A program made the translations under genes and the position numbers. Shown in pieces: positions 1 through 9,016 of a stretch of 64,000 nt of DNA; within the stretch, counting starts at the first letter, position 1; every line of letters starts with the position of its first letter. The stretch comes from JBKCUI01 sp052161605 (GTDB lineage Bacteria > Planctomycetota > Planctomycetia > Pirellulales > Pirellulaceae). The stretch lies in assembly GCA_052161605.1 (NCBI GenBank), contig CP197409.1; one strand, 5' to 3'. The notes below the pieces were generated by a model, which was not told where the DNA came from, made no database searches, and saw nothing but the letters and a program-made list of their open reading frames with translations.

Positions 1-1
1 T

Positions 2-445
2 TGGCGAGCACCGAGTTGGGACGATCTGCCTAGTTTCTCATTTTTGCAAATCGGAGGAATCCTGCTCGTAGTTGTCCTGGTTGTAGGCATCCTATTCATG
101 AATCGGGCCCCAGAGCTTGCCCGAGCAGCTCAACATAAGAGGCGTGAGATGGCCTTAAAAGTGAGTCTAATGGAGATGGAAATTTCCAACCGTGAACAGG
201 TCGTTCTAGCATTCGATGCGGTTGCTGCTCAGAAAATAAGTGCTTTCGAGGATTGGTGGACCGCTCAGCGTGTTGTAACACACGCGACTGAACGCAATAT
301 GGACATAACGCCAAAGTTGCAAACTGCGGCGGCGGTATACAGTCGAGCTCGCTACTCTCCGCCAGATCGGGGATTGAGCGAAGATGAGTTAACTGCTGTG
401 AGAGATGCGATACGCGCCTGCGTCAAAACGAGATCGATTGAATGA
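2..445 (+). CDS. C-terminal part of a DUF4129-like membrane protein (cut by window edge)
   Basis: The frame is open from the first bases of the window, so only the last ~147 residues are visible and the gene begins upstream. A TTG at 44 is the only start-like codon and is probably internal. One membrane segment (core IGGILLVVVLVVGILF) is followed by a soluble tail. The end of the tail, with ARYSPPDRGLSEDEL, resembles the C-terminal portion of DUF4129 proteins. That family is commonly encoded next to DUF4350, MoxR and DUF58 genes, which is what follows here. Its stop overlaps the next start in an ATGA, implying translational coupling. The molecular role of DUF4129 is not established; some members carry transglutaminase domains, but none is visible in this part. 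Confidence 0.6.
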   Translation, partial: WRAPSWDDLPSFSFLQIGGILLVVVLVVGILFMNRAPELARAAQHKRREMALKVSLMEMEISNREQVVLAFDAVAAQKISAFEDWWTAQRVVTHATERNMDITPKLQTAAAVYSRARYSPPDRGLSEDELTAVRDAIRACVKTRSIE

Positions 446-1956
446 GCATTTTGCAGTTTTTTGCGATCCGTCGCTCAGTTACGCGGGCTCGATTGATACA
501 TGCATTCGCTGGTATCAGACTTCTTCTTTCGTACTTTATCTGCGGATTGTTGCTCCTGCCAGGCTCACTATCGGAGGCGCAGGTTTTTGACACGAATGAT
601 GAGAATTGGGTTTATCGATATGACATTTTCCAAGCATTCCTACAAAGAGATGGCCTAAGTCCCACGACTTCTATTGCAGATGCGCTCAACGCTCCGACGG
701 AATCGACCATCGTACTAATGGGGGACGTTCAGCGAAGTCGCATTCAAACCTGGATAAACCTCAAGGATTTCGTCGAGTCTGGCGGGCGTCTACTAATCGC
801 TCCAGATAATTTTCACTCATCTGTATACTTTGGTACGGTTCAACCAGGGCCTGCTCTCGCGACGGAGCAGGAGTCAATGTTCTCTGGCTTTGAAGACTGC
901 ATCAAGGTGAATCGATTTCGATTGAACCACCCGCTGGTGACTGGGCTCAAAGAACTGATCACGAACCGAACAGGGGCAATCACCAGCATGGGTATCACTG
1001 GAGATTGGCTTCAATTAGCATTTTTGCCGGACGATTGCGAGCCTAGTTTATATTCTGGTAAGGCTTTAATAGGAATTGGAGAAACGGATACCGTCGGAGC
1101 AATTGTGTTGCTGGCGGATCCTAGCGTGGTTTCTAACGGCATGTTTTCGTTTGCCGATAATGGGGAGTTCACAGGGCGTTTGGCGAACTATCTCAGCGAG
1201 GGGAATAGGCGTCTACTGTACTTCGCAATCGACAACCGTCCGCTCGCAGCGATACCTGGGATCGGTATCCCAAAATCACGAAGGCAGAATATCGACCTAC
1301 CCGATGGTGACGATACTCCGCCAATTCCTCCAGATCCGCAGTTTCAGACACTGTTAGAAGTTGCCAATTCGGCCTTACAGGAGTTAACAAGTCCGCAAGC
1401 TATCAACTCGCAACTAAAGGACCAGCCCCGTTACTTTAATAAAAGGCAGTATGCCGCCACCATTATCGCTTGTCTGGCTATACTGTTTGTCGTGTGGCTT
1501 GTGTCTCGTCTATTAAGCCGCACAACGAGTTGGGTCACGTTACGTCGTCCACATGCAGTAGCGACGGTAGAGACTATGCTTTTGAATGGCCACCCCAAGG
1601 ATGTTAGAAATAGAATTGCGTCAGAAACCTTAGCCAGAGAGTTCTGTCGCTCATGGACAGGGGGGGCGAAAGTCTCAGAATGGCGACAATGGCTGGATGA
1701 TCTTAGGCATGTTGATCGGGATTCGCTACCAACCCGCGATCGTGTCACATTGGAGTCAATACTCGCCATAGCTGTATTTGGAGGAAAGACCCCGATGCCC
1801 GACGACGAGTTGTCGAAACTGTCGCAACAGATCTGCGATATGCTCCAACGGTATCGACAAAATGATACACTATCTCCCGCGTCGTCATCTCAAGTCGTAG
1901 CAGATGATCGTCAGCATGCACTTGCTCCTCAACGCATTAAACCAAAATCAAATTGA
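442..1956 (+). CDS. DUF4350 domain-containing membrane protein
   Basis: A 504-residue protein with a membrane segment near residues 26-41 and a second near 336-357. The domain between them (about 85-250) has the VLMGD...GGRLLIAPDN pattern of DUF4350, a Rossmann-like glutamine-amidotransferase-type fold without evident catalytic residues. Beyond the second membrane segment is a cytoplasmic tail of ~145 residues. The start ATG overlaps the stop of the preceding gene by four bases, and its own stop overlaps the start of the MoxR gene. DUF4350 proteins recur in MoxR/DUF58 operons. The function is unknown, but a role in a membrane complex remodelled by the MoxR ATPase is a reasonable inference. 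Confidence 0.75.
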   Translation: MSILQFFAIRRSVTRARLIHAFAGIRLLLSYFICGLLLLPGSLSEAQVFDTNDENWVYRYDIFQAFLQRDGLSPTTSIADALNAPTESTIVLMGDVQRSRIQTWINLKDFVESGGRLLIAPDNFHSSVYFGTVQPGPALATEQESMFSGFEDCIKVNRFRLNHPLVTGLKELITNRTGAITSMGITGDWLQLAFLPDDCEPSLYSGKALIGIGETDTVGAIVLLADPSVVSNGMFSFADNGEFTGRLANYLSEGNRRLLYFAIDNRPLAAIPGIGIPKSRRQNIDLPDGDDTPPIPPDPQFQTLLEVANSALQELTSPQAINSQLKDQPRYFNKRQYAATIIACLAILFVVWLVSRLLSRTTSWVTLRRPHAVATVETMLLNGHPKDVRNRIASETLAREFCRSWTGGAKVSEWRQWLDDLRHVDRDSLPTRDRVTLESILAIAVFGGKTPMPDDELSKLSQQICDMLQRYRQNDTLSPASSSQVVADDRQHALAPQRIKPKSN

Positions 1957-2921
1957 ATCCGTTAGACCCTAAAGACTTGGCCAGCAGAGTTGCCGGCTTG
2001 AGACAATCTGTTCAAAATCAGCTGGGAGAGATCATTGTCGGTCAATCCAAAGTGATTGATCAAATGTTCATGGCCTTGCTCGCAAACGGTCACGTACTTC
2101 TAGAAGGTGTTCCAGGTACAGCCAAAACAACATTGTGCCGGTCGTTCTCGATCGCATTGGGGTTGCATTTCGAAAGAGTCCAATTCACGCCCGATTTGCT
2201 ACCCTCCGACGTTACGGGGACACAGGTTTTAGATAAGCAAACCTCGACATTTGTGCTTCGCAAAGGACCGATTTTCTGCCAACTCTTGCTAGCTGACGAA
2301 TTGAACAGAGCACCCGCGCGAACACAATCTTCGCTGCTCGAAGCCATGCAAGAAAGGCAAGTTACGATCGAAGGCAAGACCTTGCCCCTACCGAGCCCTT
2401 TTTTGGTTCTCGCAACGCAAAATCCCATTGAACAAGAAGGGGTCTATCGCTTACCTGAAGCGCAGCTAGATAGGTTTTTATTCAGGATACACGTCGGATA
2501 CCCGGGCCGAACGGAGGAAGTCTCGATGCTCAAACTACACAGCAAACCCATTGTTGCACCCAAGCCAATTTGCGACGTCGAAGCGATACTTGCAATGCAG
2601 GCTGGCGTCGAGAGTATTTTCTGTTCCGAAGAGATCTACGATTACATTATCGATTTAGTTCGAAGGAGTCGATCTCACGCGGATTTGATTCTCGGTGCAA
2701 GTCCGCGAGCTGCGATTTCCATTCTCAAGGGGGCGAGAGTGCATGCCCTTATGACGGGACGAGATTTTGTAACCCATGAGGATGTACAAAGTATTTTAGG
2801 ACCAGTGTTGGGACACAGGCTGATAATGAAGCCCGAATCGGAGATGGATGGTGAAACAGTTGATCGCGTCATAGAGAGTCTAATCAAATCGATTCCAGTA
2901 GTGGTTCAAACGAAACCATGA
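1953..2921 (+). CDS. MoxR-family AAA+ ATPase
   Basis: This is a 322-residue AAA+ ATPase of the MoxR family, a chaperone-like group thought to help mature or remodel protein complexes. Visible motifs are Walker A GVPGTAKT (52-59), Walker B LLLADE (111-116), the NRAPART stretch of MoxR proteins and the sensor-1 region ATQNPIEQEG (154-163); the C-terminal lid follows. The start is a TTG that overlaps the upstream stop in TTGA, and its stop overlaps the DUF58 start in ATGA, so the genes are translationally coupled. MoxR plus DUF58 is the classic core pair of these operons; the DUF58 protein is its likely partner. The substrate is not predictable. Confidence 0.93.
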   Translation: MNPLDPKDLASRVAGLRQSVQNQLGEIIVGQSKVIDQMFMALLANGHVLLEGVPGTAKTTLCRSFSIALGLHFERVQFTPDLLPSDVTGTQVLDKQTSTFVLRKGPIFCQLLLADELNRAPARTQSSLLEAMQERQVTIEGKTLPLPSPFLVLATQNPIEQEGVYRLPEAQLDRFLFRIHVGYPGRTEEVSMLKLHSKPIVAPKPICDVEAILAMQAGVESIFCSEEIYDYIIDLVRRSRSHADLILGASPRAAISILKGARVHALMTGRDFVTHEDVQSILGPVLGHRLIMKPESEMDGETVDRVIESLIKSIPVVVQTKP

Positions 2922-4759
2922 CTTTTCGTGCTAAGTCCCTAGCGTTGATTTGCTTGGTCGTACTATGCCTCGGAATGTACGGTGAGAATTTACTTTTGTC
3001 TGGTCCCTCTATTTCTATCCTGCTGTGGATGCTACTTTCCTACGCGAATTTCAGATGGCGACATCGCGAAATCCAAAGAAGTGTCAAAGTAGAGCGAACA
3101 ATTCAGGAACGCCGTCAGCCTAACGTCTATCTCTGGACGGATAGGATGTATGATGTCGAGTTTCGTCTGAGTTCAAAGCGGCGATTTCCTCGCTCCTGTC
3201 TAGTACGCGATGTCGTTCCTGATTTAATTCAGCTAAAACCTTCGGCAGATCTAACGGATCCATCGCAAAATGATCCCTCGGCATTTAGTTTAGCTGCGTG
3301 CGAGGATTCTTGGCTAGGCCGCATTTGGGGATTATTGACCCCGACGGAAAGCAAAGGGGGGCTACACGATGCAGCTACCTTAGAAGTGGCTGAGCCAAGT
3401 AAAACGCTCACGCATCAATATCGAATTCGTCCGCGAGCAACCGGTTTTGCGATCTTTCCCGGCGTACGAATCGAACACTCTGATGCACTCAAGTGGTTTC
3501 GAGCCGATTATTTCGCTCCTTGTAAACAAACAACGAGGGTTCTACCGCATTGTCGACGCGAAGCTGAACTTCGCCAAACCTTGAAGACAACCAACTCAAT
3601 CCCTCAACACGGACTACATCGACAACGCAAACCTGGTATGGGGTTCGAGCTGCTGGAATTGAGAGAGTACGTCGAGGGGGATCCGCCTAAGTCGATCGCA
3701 TGGAAGGCTTCAGCAAGGCGTGATACTCTCATGATACGACAATACGAATCGGAGGTCCCGATTCGGCTACAGCTGTTCATAGAGGGAACGGTTGGCTGTC
3801 GTGTCGGGAGCTTTGGACATCGCGTTATCGATCAGATGGCCACTTTGGCGACCAGCGTGGCTCGCATAGCGACTAGTTATGGTGATGCGGTCGGCGGTTA
3901 TTTGATAGACAAGCAAGGGGTGACGCGGCTACAAGCTTCCTTTGGGGAATCTGGATTTTATGCAATTGCCAAGGGGCTTTCCGCTTTTAGTTCCCTTGAG
4001 TTTCCAGATCGATTTCGGTGGACTGCTGCAATGCAAGTTGCGGTGTATGCCGTCATTTGCGAGCATTATCCGGATTTGTTGGACCAAAGCGTGAATCCTT
4101 CGCACCTTAGTTTTTTCGATCTCAGGATGACAAAACTTAAGCGACAAAGAATTCAGATATGCAACATTCTAGCGGTGCATTATGGCTTATCCGACCTCCA
4201 GCATGTGGAGATGCTGGTTGTTGACGAATCGATGGCAAAGTGGATGCAGCGATTTTTGTGCGAGCACGGTCACCAATGGACCTTTCCCATGATTCCAGAG
4301 TCTGATATTCCGAAGTTCCTCACTCAAAACGCAATGAATCATTTGATTCGCTCTATCCAACAAGCGGTTCAAATTGCGAGGGACAACGAAGTTTTTGTAA
4401 TCATCGCCGACTTGTTGAGCAGTCACCGTGATCTGAGTGGTCTATTGCAATCCGTAAAGGTTGCCCGCGCCAGGCACCATCGAGTTGTTGTGGTTGCTCA
4501 ATCCCCATCGTTCGAACCTATTGGCAGATCTAGTCTTGATAGGCTCGACCATCCCGAGATGATTTCGGCTGAAGATTGGTGCAGGCTAGCGTCCGGAATT
4601 CAAATTGAAGAACGTCATAAAGAAGTCAAGAGTCAGTTTAGTCAAATAGGGGTCCCATTTTCGGTGACCTCCGACGCAGCTTCGATTCCGTTGGTGCTCA
4701 AAGAGGTCGAGCTGGCTCGGTCGGGTCGTTTGGCGGCTAAGTCTGGGAGCTTACGATGA
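2918..4759 (+). CDS. DUF58 domain-containing protein, MoxR partner
   Basis: A 613-residue protein with two hydrophobic segments in the first ~45 residues, then a beta-rich extracytoplasmic-type region. The DUF58 signature GFELLELREYVEGDPPK, followed by IAWKASARRDTLMIRQYE, lies near residues 242-275. The C-terminal half has a von Willebrand A-like layout, as is usual for the family. At over 600 residues it is longer than typical DUF58 proteins (~300-430), mainly through the C-terminal region. It overlaps the MoxR gene by four bases upstream and the next membrane-protein gene by four bases downstream. It is known as a MoxR partner; the biochemical role is not established. Confidence 0.85.
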   Translation: MTFRAKSLALICLVVLCLGMYGENLLLSGPSISILLWMLLSYANFRWRHREIQRSVKVERTIQERRQPNVYLWTDRMYDVEFRLSSKRRFPRSCLVRDVVPDLIQLKPSADLTDPSQNDPSAFSLAACEDSWLGRIWGLLTPTESKGGLHDAATLEVAEPSKTLTHQYRIRPRATGFAIFPGVRIEHSDALKWFRADYFAPCKQTTRVLPHCRREAELRQTLKTTNSIPQHGLHRQRKPGMGFELLELREYVEGDPPKSIAWKASARRDTLMIRQYESEVPIRLQLFIEGTVGCRVGSFGHRVIDQMATLATSVARIATSYGDAVGGYLIDKQGVTRLQASFGESGFYAIAKGLSAFSSLEFPDRFRWTAAMQVAVYAVICEHYPDLLDQSVNPSHLSFFDLRMTKLKRQRIQICNILAVHYGLSDLQHVEMLVVDESMAKWMQRFLCEHGHQWTFPMIPESDIPKFLTQNAMNHLIRSIQQAVQIARDNEVFVIIADLLSSHRDLSGLLQSVKVARARHHRVVVVAQSPSFEPIGRSSLDRLDHPEMISAEDWCRLASGIQIEERHKEVKSQFSQIGVPFSVTSDAASIPLVLKEVELARSGRLAAKSGSLR

Positions 4760-5484
4760 ACAAAAAATTGGTTCCGGGTTTGCCGCAGACTGCCGCAGCA
4801 ACGATGTATCGATCTCTAACGTTGATACTATACGTGATGTACGCATTGGTCGTTACCTATTGGTTCTCTAGTGTTGTTGGTGTAACAAACCTGAGTTCGG
4901 TGTTGCTATGTTTCCTGTTGGCACTAGGGAGCCTGAAGGTTAGCGTAAATTGGACCGTTCTGGGTGTGTTTGTGGTTTTTGTTGCCAGGTACGATTGGCA
5001 GGCGCCTCGAATCGACTTAGTCCCAGGTCTTTGGCTAGGCTATTTGGGTCTTCTAGTTTGTGGTTTCCGAGCCTACTATTCTGATTTTCACAACAGATTA
5101 CGACGTATTGCACATTGTGTACGTACAAGTAAGCTCGTGGACGGACGTAAGCAGCTGTTTCTATTGGTCCTACGCGTGCTACTTGGCTTGTCGTCTGCCA
5201 TGCTCGTATTGGTGGCGGGAGTTATTCTATTGATGTATAGCCCCTATGGAGATCGACGGGAAGCGTGGCTCGACTCGAGTTTGGCCCGAAAGGAAGTCAT
5301 GTGGCCTGGTGCAACGGCGTTGGTGCTATTGTTGGCAGGTTTTATCGTGCTCCGCGAATGGAGTTGGCGGCAAAAGAATGCAGGGCAAGCAGCGGTTTTC
5401 TTGCGATCAGATCGACTAAACTGGCAGTACCGAGACTTGATTCGTGTAGTGAAAATACAAAATCGCGACAATGGCAAAGAATAG
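4756..5484 (+). CDS. Polytopic membrane protein of the MoxR operon
   Basis: A 242-residue protein dominated by about six hydrophobic segments, with short charged loops and a basic C-terminal tail. I recognise no family. The start ATG overlaps the DUF58 stop by four bases, so it belongs to the MoxR-DUF58 operon and is probably co-translated. The nearest expectation from family knowledge is one of the poorly conserved integral membrane proteins that accompany MoxR/DUF58 pairs. There is no catalytic motif or signal peptide that would allow a function to be named. Confidence 0.7.
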   Translation: MNKKLVPGLPQTAAATMYRSLTLILYVMYALVVTYWFSSVVGVTNLSSVLLCFLLALGSLKVSVNWTVLGVFVVFVARYDWQAPRIDLVPGLWLGYLGLLVCGFRAYYSDFHNRLRRIAHCVRTSKLVDGRKQLFLLVLRVLLGLSSAMLVLVAGVILLMYSPYGDRREAWLDSSLARKEVMWPGATALVLLLAGFIVLREWSWRQKNAGQAAVFLRSDRLNWQYRDLIRVVKIQNRDNGKE

Positions 5485-5493
5485 GGGGAGTGT

Positions 5494-5730
5494 ATGTTTT
5501 TTTGGATTCGAGAACTCGCCGGTTGGGCGTTGATCCTTTTGGCTCTGTACTGGCTTCGAGTGGGTATTCAGTTCATATGGGATTTAGAATCCCCTCAGAT
5601 CATACAAGCATCAGTCATTGTTTTCGCATCCTTAGGTGTGCTACGCGCCGGAATCTTTCTAATAAGGCTATCGACTACGTCGAGACTTGCGACTCAAGCG
5701 ATTAAGACACGCCCCACTCTCGAACCATGA
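5494..5730 (+). CDS. Small membrane protein, last gene of the MoxR operon
   Basis: A 78-residue protein with two hydrophobic segments (about 8-27 and 36-56) joined by a short polar turn. A strong ribosome-binding site GGGGGAG lies about seven bases before the ATG and begins at the stop codon of the preceding gene, so the two are co-transcribed. No family is recognised. The small size and position suggest an accessory subunit of the MoxR/DUF58 membrane assembly; this is inference only. Confidence 0.6.
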   Translation: MFFWIRELAGWALILLALYWLRVGIQFIWDLESPQIIQASVIVFASLGVLRAGIFLIRLSTTSRLATQAIKTRPTLEP

Positions 5731-5776
5731 TCGAGCTACAATGGAAACTTGACCGATTTTTGGAGATCGTAAAATC

Positions 5777-7165
5777 ATGAAGCCAAGTGTTAGAAAACTG
5801 ATTGCGTTCCTGGGCATGGTTTTGCTGATGTCGATGTTCTCAAATCCGAACGGACTAGGTCAAGCCGTCACGATGCACATCGCAACGTTTGATGTCGATG
5901 CGACGCCGCCCATCGGCTCCCACATGGCCTATGATCCCGTCCGTCGCTTGGATGAAATGACTCTTCGGTGCAGAGGAATTGTTTTGTTGAGTCGTCAAGA
6001 ACCTATTGTTCTCTGTACCGTCGATTGGATAGGCATAGCGAATGAAGGGCATGAGGTATTTCGGCAGGAACTGGCAAGTGCTGCTGGTACGAGCCCCCGC
6101 CGTGTTGCTGTTCATGCCTTGCATCAACACGACGCTCCAGGATGTGATTTTACTGCTGAGCGACTTATCAAGGAATGGAATATTTCGGGTTACTCAAGGT
6201 TCGATGGCGAGTTTCATCGCGATGTGATCCAGCGGGCAGCGGATGCGATTCGAGAAGCAATTCCCAAGGCCTTCCCAATTTCTCATTATGGGTACGGAGC
6301 GGCGGTTGTAGAGCAAGTGGCATCGAATCGACGAGTTGAGGTTAAGGATGGAAAAGTCGGGCGGATGAGAGGAAGTAGTAGCAAGATCCCGGAGCTGGTG
6401 GCCTTGCCCGAGGGGGTGATCGATCCGGTGGTATCAGCACTTGTATTCTGGAACGAGTCCCAACCGATTGCTGTGCTAAGTGCTTATGCCTGTCATCCCC
6501 AGAGCTATTATCGAACGGGGATTCCCAGCCCTGACTTTCCCGGGATCGCCCGTTTCATGCGTGGACAGGATTTAAACAGTACGTTGCACGTCCATTTCAA
6601 TGGAGCAGGAGGTAACGTCGCCGCAGGTAAATACAACGACGGTTCTCAGCCCAACCGTATGATCTTGGCTCAACGGCTTTACGAAGGAATGAAGCGAGCG
6701 TTTGAGAATGCTATTCCGATTCCGTTAAACGACGATTCCATCGCCTGGAATTCGCTGTCGGTAAGGCTACCGCTCGCAGGCCATCTCAATCAACAGGATT
6801 TGATTACTAGATTGCAAGCAACTCCGGCTCGTGGATACATATCCTTTGCTGATCAACTAGCGTGGTGCCAGCGTGTCGAAGCGGGCCACACTATCGATGT
6901 GACTTGCTTGAAGGTCGGATCGGTGCGCATGCTCCATATGCCAGGCGAATTGTTTGTCGAGTATCAGTTAGCCGCCAAGCGGATGCGACCGGATCTCCAT
7001 GTGATGATGGCAGCTTATGGAGACTACGGGCCAGGCTATATCGGGACTGCGGTATCTTACGAAGAAGGTGGTTACGAAACCCAACCTACCTCGTCGAATG
7101 TGGCTCCAGAGTCGGAGCAGATCTTACTCGATGCAATAGAAAACTTGTTGCAACGAGCGGATTAG
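5777..7165 (+). CDS. Neutral/alkaline ceramidase-like hydrolase
   Basis: A 462-residue secreted or exported protein. An N-terminal hydrophobic signal (about 8-29) precedes a domain beginning IATFDVDATPPIG, as in the N-terminal domain of neutral/alkaline non-lysosomal ceramidases. Candidate metal ligands are HALHQHDAPG (113-122), the ACHPQSYYR region and the C-terminal PGELFVEYQ and YGDYGPGYIG motifs, which occur at the corresponding places in the family. At ~460 residues it lacks the long C-terminal immunoglobulin-like domain of canonical ceramidases (~650-700 residues). Planctomycetes carry many such short homologues whose substrates are unknown, so ceramide hydrolysis should not be assumed. 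It sits 46 bases after the MoxR operon and ends before a terminator. Confidence 0.82.
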   Translation: MKPSVRKLIAFLGMVLLMSMFSNPNGLGQAVTMHIATFDVDATPPIGSHMAYDPVRRLDEMTLRCRGIVLLSRQEPIVLCTVDWIGIANEGHEVFRQELASAAGTSPRRVAVHALHQHDAPGCDFTAERLIKEWNISGYSRFDGEFHRDVIQRAADAIREAIPKAFPISHYGYGAAVVEQVASNRRVEVKDGKVGRMRGSSSKIPELVALPEGVIDPVVSALVFWNESQPIAVLSAYACHPQSYYRTGIPSPDFPGIARFMRGQDLNSTLHVHFNGAGGNVAAGKYNDGSQPNRMILAQRLYEGMKRAFENAIPIPLNDDSIAWNSLSVRLPLAGHLNQQDLITRLQATPARGYISFADQLAWCQRVEAGHTIDVTCLKVGSVRMLHMPGELFVEYQLAAKRMRPDLHVMMAAYGDYGPGYIGTAVSYEEGGYETQPTSSNVAPESEQILLDAIENLLQRAD

Positions 7166-7201
7166 CGGCACAGCGTACGATCTAAAATCACGCAGAAATC
7201 C

Positions 7202-7229
7202 TGAGGGCGGGCCCAAGAGCCCGCCCTCA
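7202..7229. terminator. Bidirectional hairpin terminator
   Basis: A perfect 11-bp inverted repeat, TGAGGGCGGGC (7202-7212) and GCCCGCCCTCA (7219-7229), with a six-base loop. It lies between the convergent ceramidase-like gene (ends 7165) and chemoreceptor gene (ends 7256), where a shared terminator is expected. The stem is GC-rich. Only a loose T-rich run follows on either strand, so it could also act as a transcript 3' stabiliser. Confidence 0.75.
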
Positions 7230-7255
7230 AGGTTCATTGCTTGCTTTTGAGCGAG

Positions 7256-9016
7256 TTAGATTCGGAACTCGCTCAGAATGGCCTTGAATTCACGTGAAAT
7301 TCCATTCAGCTTGGTGCCTTGTTCGCGTGTGAGACTTGCTTTCTCAGAGGCTTCGACTGTCCCTGACTCAACCTGGGTCATACATCGAGCGACTTCTTGT
7401 GTCGCGATTGCAGACTCCCGTGCACTGACGCTAAAGCTCTTTATCTCCTCCGACGCTCGCTCGACGCTGCGGGAGATATTTTGTGTTGCAGCTTCTTGGG
7501 AATCCAACTCCAAAACGATAGAGGTTGAACTTTGGTGGATGGATTCGATAACCTCCTCGATCATTCGAATCGCACTGGCGGCGGAATCCGAAGCGGACTG
7601 CATACTTTCAATACGTTCTCGAATTCCCTCTGTAGCCTCAGCGGTTTGCTTCGCAAGCGACTTTACTTCGCTGGCAACGACTGCAAATCCTTTACCCATT
7701 TCTCCTGCACGGGCCGCTTCGATGGTCGCGTTGAGTGCTAGGAGATTTGTTTGTTCGGCTATGTCTTGAATAAGTTGTGACACGCTACCGATTTGTTTTG
7801 CTGCTTCATCTAGCTGCTCGATTTGCTTAGAGCTTTCTTGAGCGATTTTCACTGCGTCCTGTGCAACGGTCGTGGTTTTCCGAGCATTAGAATCAACTCG
7901 CGTCGAAGCAGCCCTCATTTGCTCTACAGCTGCGGACACGCTTAGAACGGATTCTTGAATCGTATTCGTAGAGTCCGCCATCTGTTGAACGCTAATACTC
8001 ATCTCCTCTGTTGCGGCGCTGACCGTTGCAGTAGTTTGCTTTGTTGTAAGTGCGTTTTCGTTTAGATGGTTTGCTGTATCCGTTAATTCGATCGATGCAC
8101 CAGCTAGATTATCAGAATATCGGTCGATTGACTGAAGGATCGTTCTCAGTTTACTCTGCATAGATCTCATAGCGGACTGTAAAACCCCGACCTCGCCCGA
8201 TGTACCGGTTGGGAAAGTCACCGTCAGATCTCCTTGTGCAAATTGATCTACGGCCTTAACACAATCGGAGATAGGTTTGATGATGCGTCGTCTTAGAACC
8301 CAGAAGATTCCACTAAGCATCAAGCCGATGATTGCAAAAAGCGCAATCAAGCCTTGGCCAGCGGAATAGGTTGCGGCCTTTTGGGAGTCGGAAAGATCCT
8401 TTATGATCTCGAAAGCACCGTGCAGATCTCCTACCTTGAGATTCTCCATATGATATCCGGTTCCGTCCAATCCATCCTTGTTTCCCCAGTATTGCTCGCT
8501 AAGAGCTGGAGATCCGTGGCACAACATGCAATCATTTGTGAGACGAATTGGGCGAAAAAATCGTACTGCATTTAAGTTCTTGTCGTGGACGTACTTTTCT
8601 TTAAGACTAGGGTCTGCTGCAAACTGCTTGAGTACATCCGCCTCGATAGCGTCTGGTTCGTTGTCGGGATTTCGCGGATTAAATTTTGGAGTTTTGACTC
8701 TCAGTTTATCTCCTTCCGCTGCGCCCAACGCGCTCTTCCATGCAGCAACAATGGGGACAGCAGCTAGGATGTGATCGGTCTTCCCCTCAGCAGCCCATTC
8801 CTTCATGAGTTCTTGAGAAAAGATCCCTAAACTCCATTTAGCAGCCATATCATTGCGAACTGCTTCGGCGACTTGAATGATACTGTTGGCTTGTTCGGCT
8901 GCTTGCTTTCGAGCCTCGCTCTGGACGCTCCAGTAGTAAAGACCGGCGAGGCAGATCGCCACCACAACGGCTTGAATAAAGACCTGCCCAACAATACTAG
9001 AGAGAAATTTTTTCAC
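7256..9016 (-). CDS. Methyl-accepting chemotaxis protein with haem-binding (Tll0287-like) sensor
   Basis: A 586-residue chemoreceptor. TM1 (about 9-31) and TM2 (about 220-241) flank a periplasmic sensor of the Tll0287/DUF3365 type containing CMLCH (163-167), a c-type haem attachment motif. A HAMP domain follows (about 242-295), then a long coiled-coil signalling domain. Its hairpin tip reads IAEQTNLLALNATIEAARAG (about 420-439), the CheA/CheW-binding signature. No C-terminal CheR pentapeptide is seen. The sensor suggests redox or gas sensing outside the membrane by covalently bound haem. The start is GTG at 9014-9016, giving MKKFLSS with a basic n-region. No other che genes are in the window, so it must signal to a pathway encoded elsewhere. 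Confidence 0.93.
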   Translation of the reverse strand: MKKFLSSIVGQVFIQAVVVAICLAGLYYWSVQSEARKQAAEQANSIIQVAEAVRNDMAAKWSLGIFSQELMKEWAAEGKTDHILAAVPIVAAWKSALGAAEGDKLRVKTPKFNPRNPDNEPDAIEADVLKQFAADPSLKEKYVHDKNLNAVRFFRPIRLTNDCMLCHGSPALSEQYWGNKDGLDGTGYHMENLKVGDLHGAFEIIKDLSDSQKAATYSAGQGLIALFAIIGLMLSGIFWVLRRRIIKPISDCVKAVDQFAQGDLTVTFPTGTSGEVGVLQSAMRSMQSKLRTILQSIDRYSDNLAGASIELTDTANHLNENALTTKQTTATVSAATEEMSISVQQMADSTNTIQESVLSVSAAVEQMRAASTRVDSNARKTTTVAQDAVKIAQESSKQIEQLDEAAKQIGSVSQLIQDIAEQTNLLALNATIEAARAGEMGKGFAVVASEVKSLAKQTAEATEGIRERIESMQSASDSAASAIRMIEEVIESIHQSSTSIVLELDSQEAATQNISRSVERASEEIKSFSVSARESAIATQEVARCMTQVESGTVEASEKASLTREQGTKLNGISREFKAILSEFRI

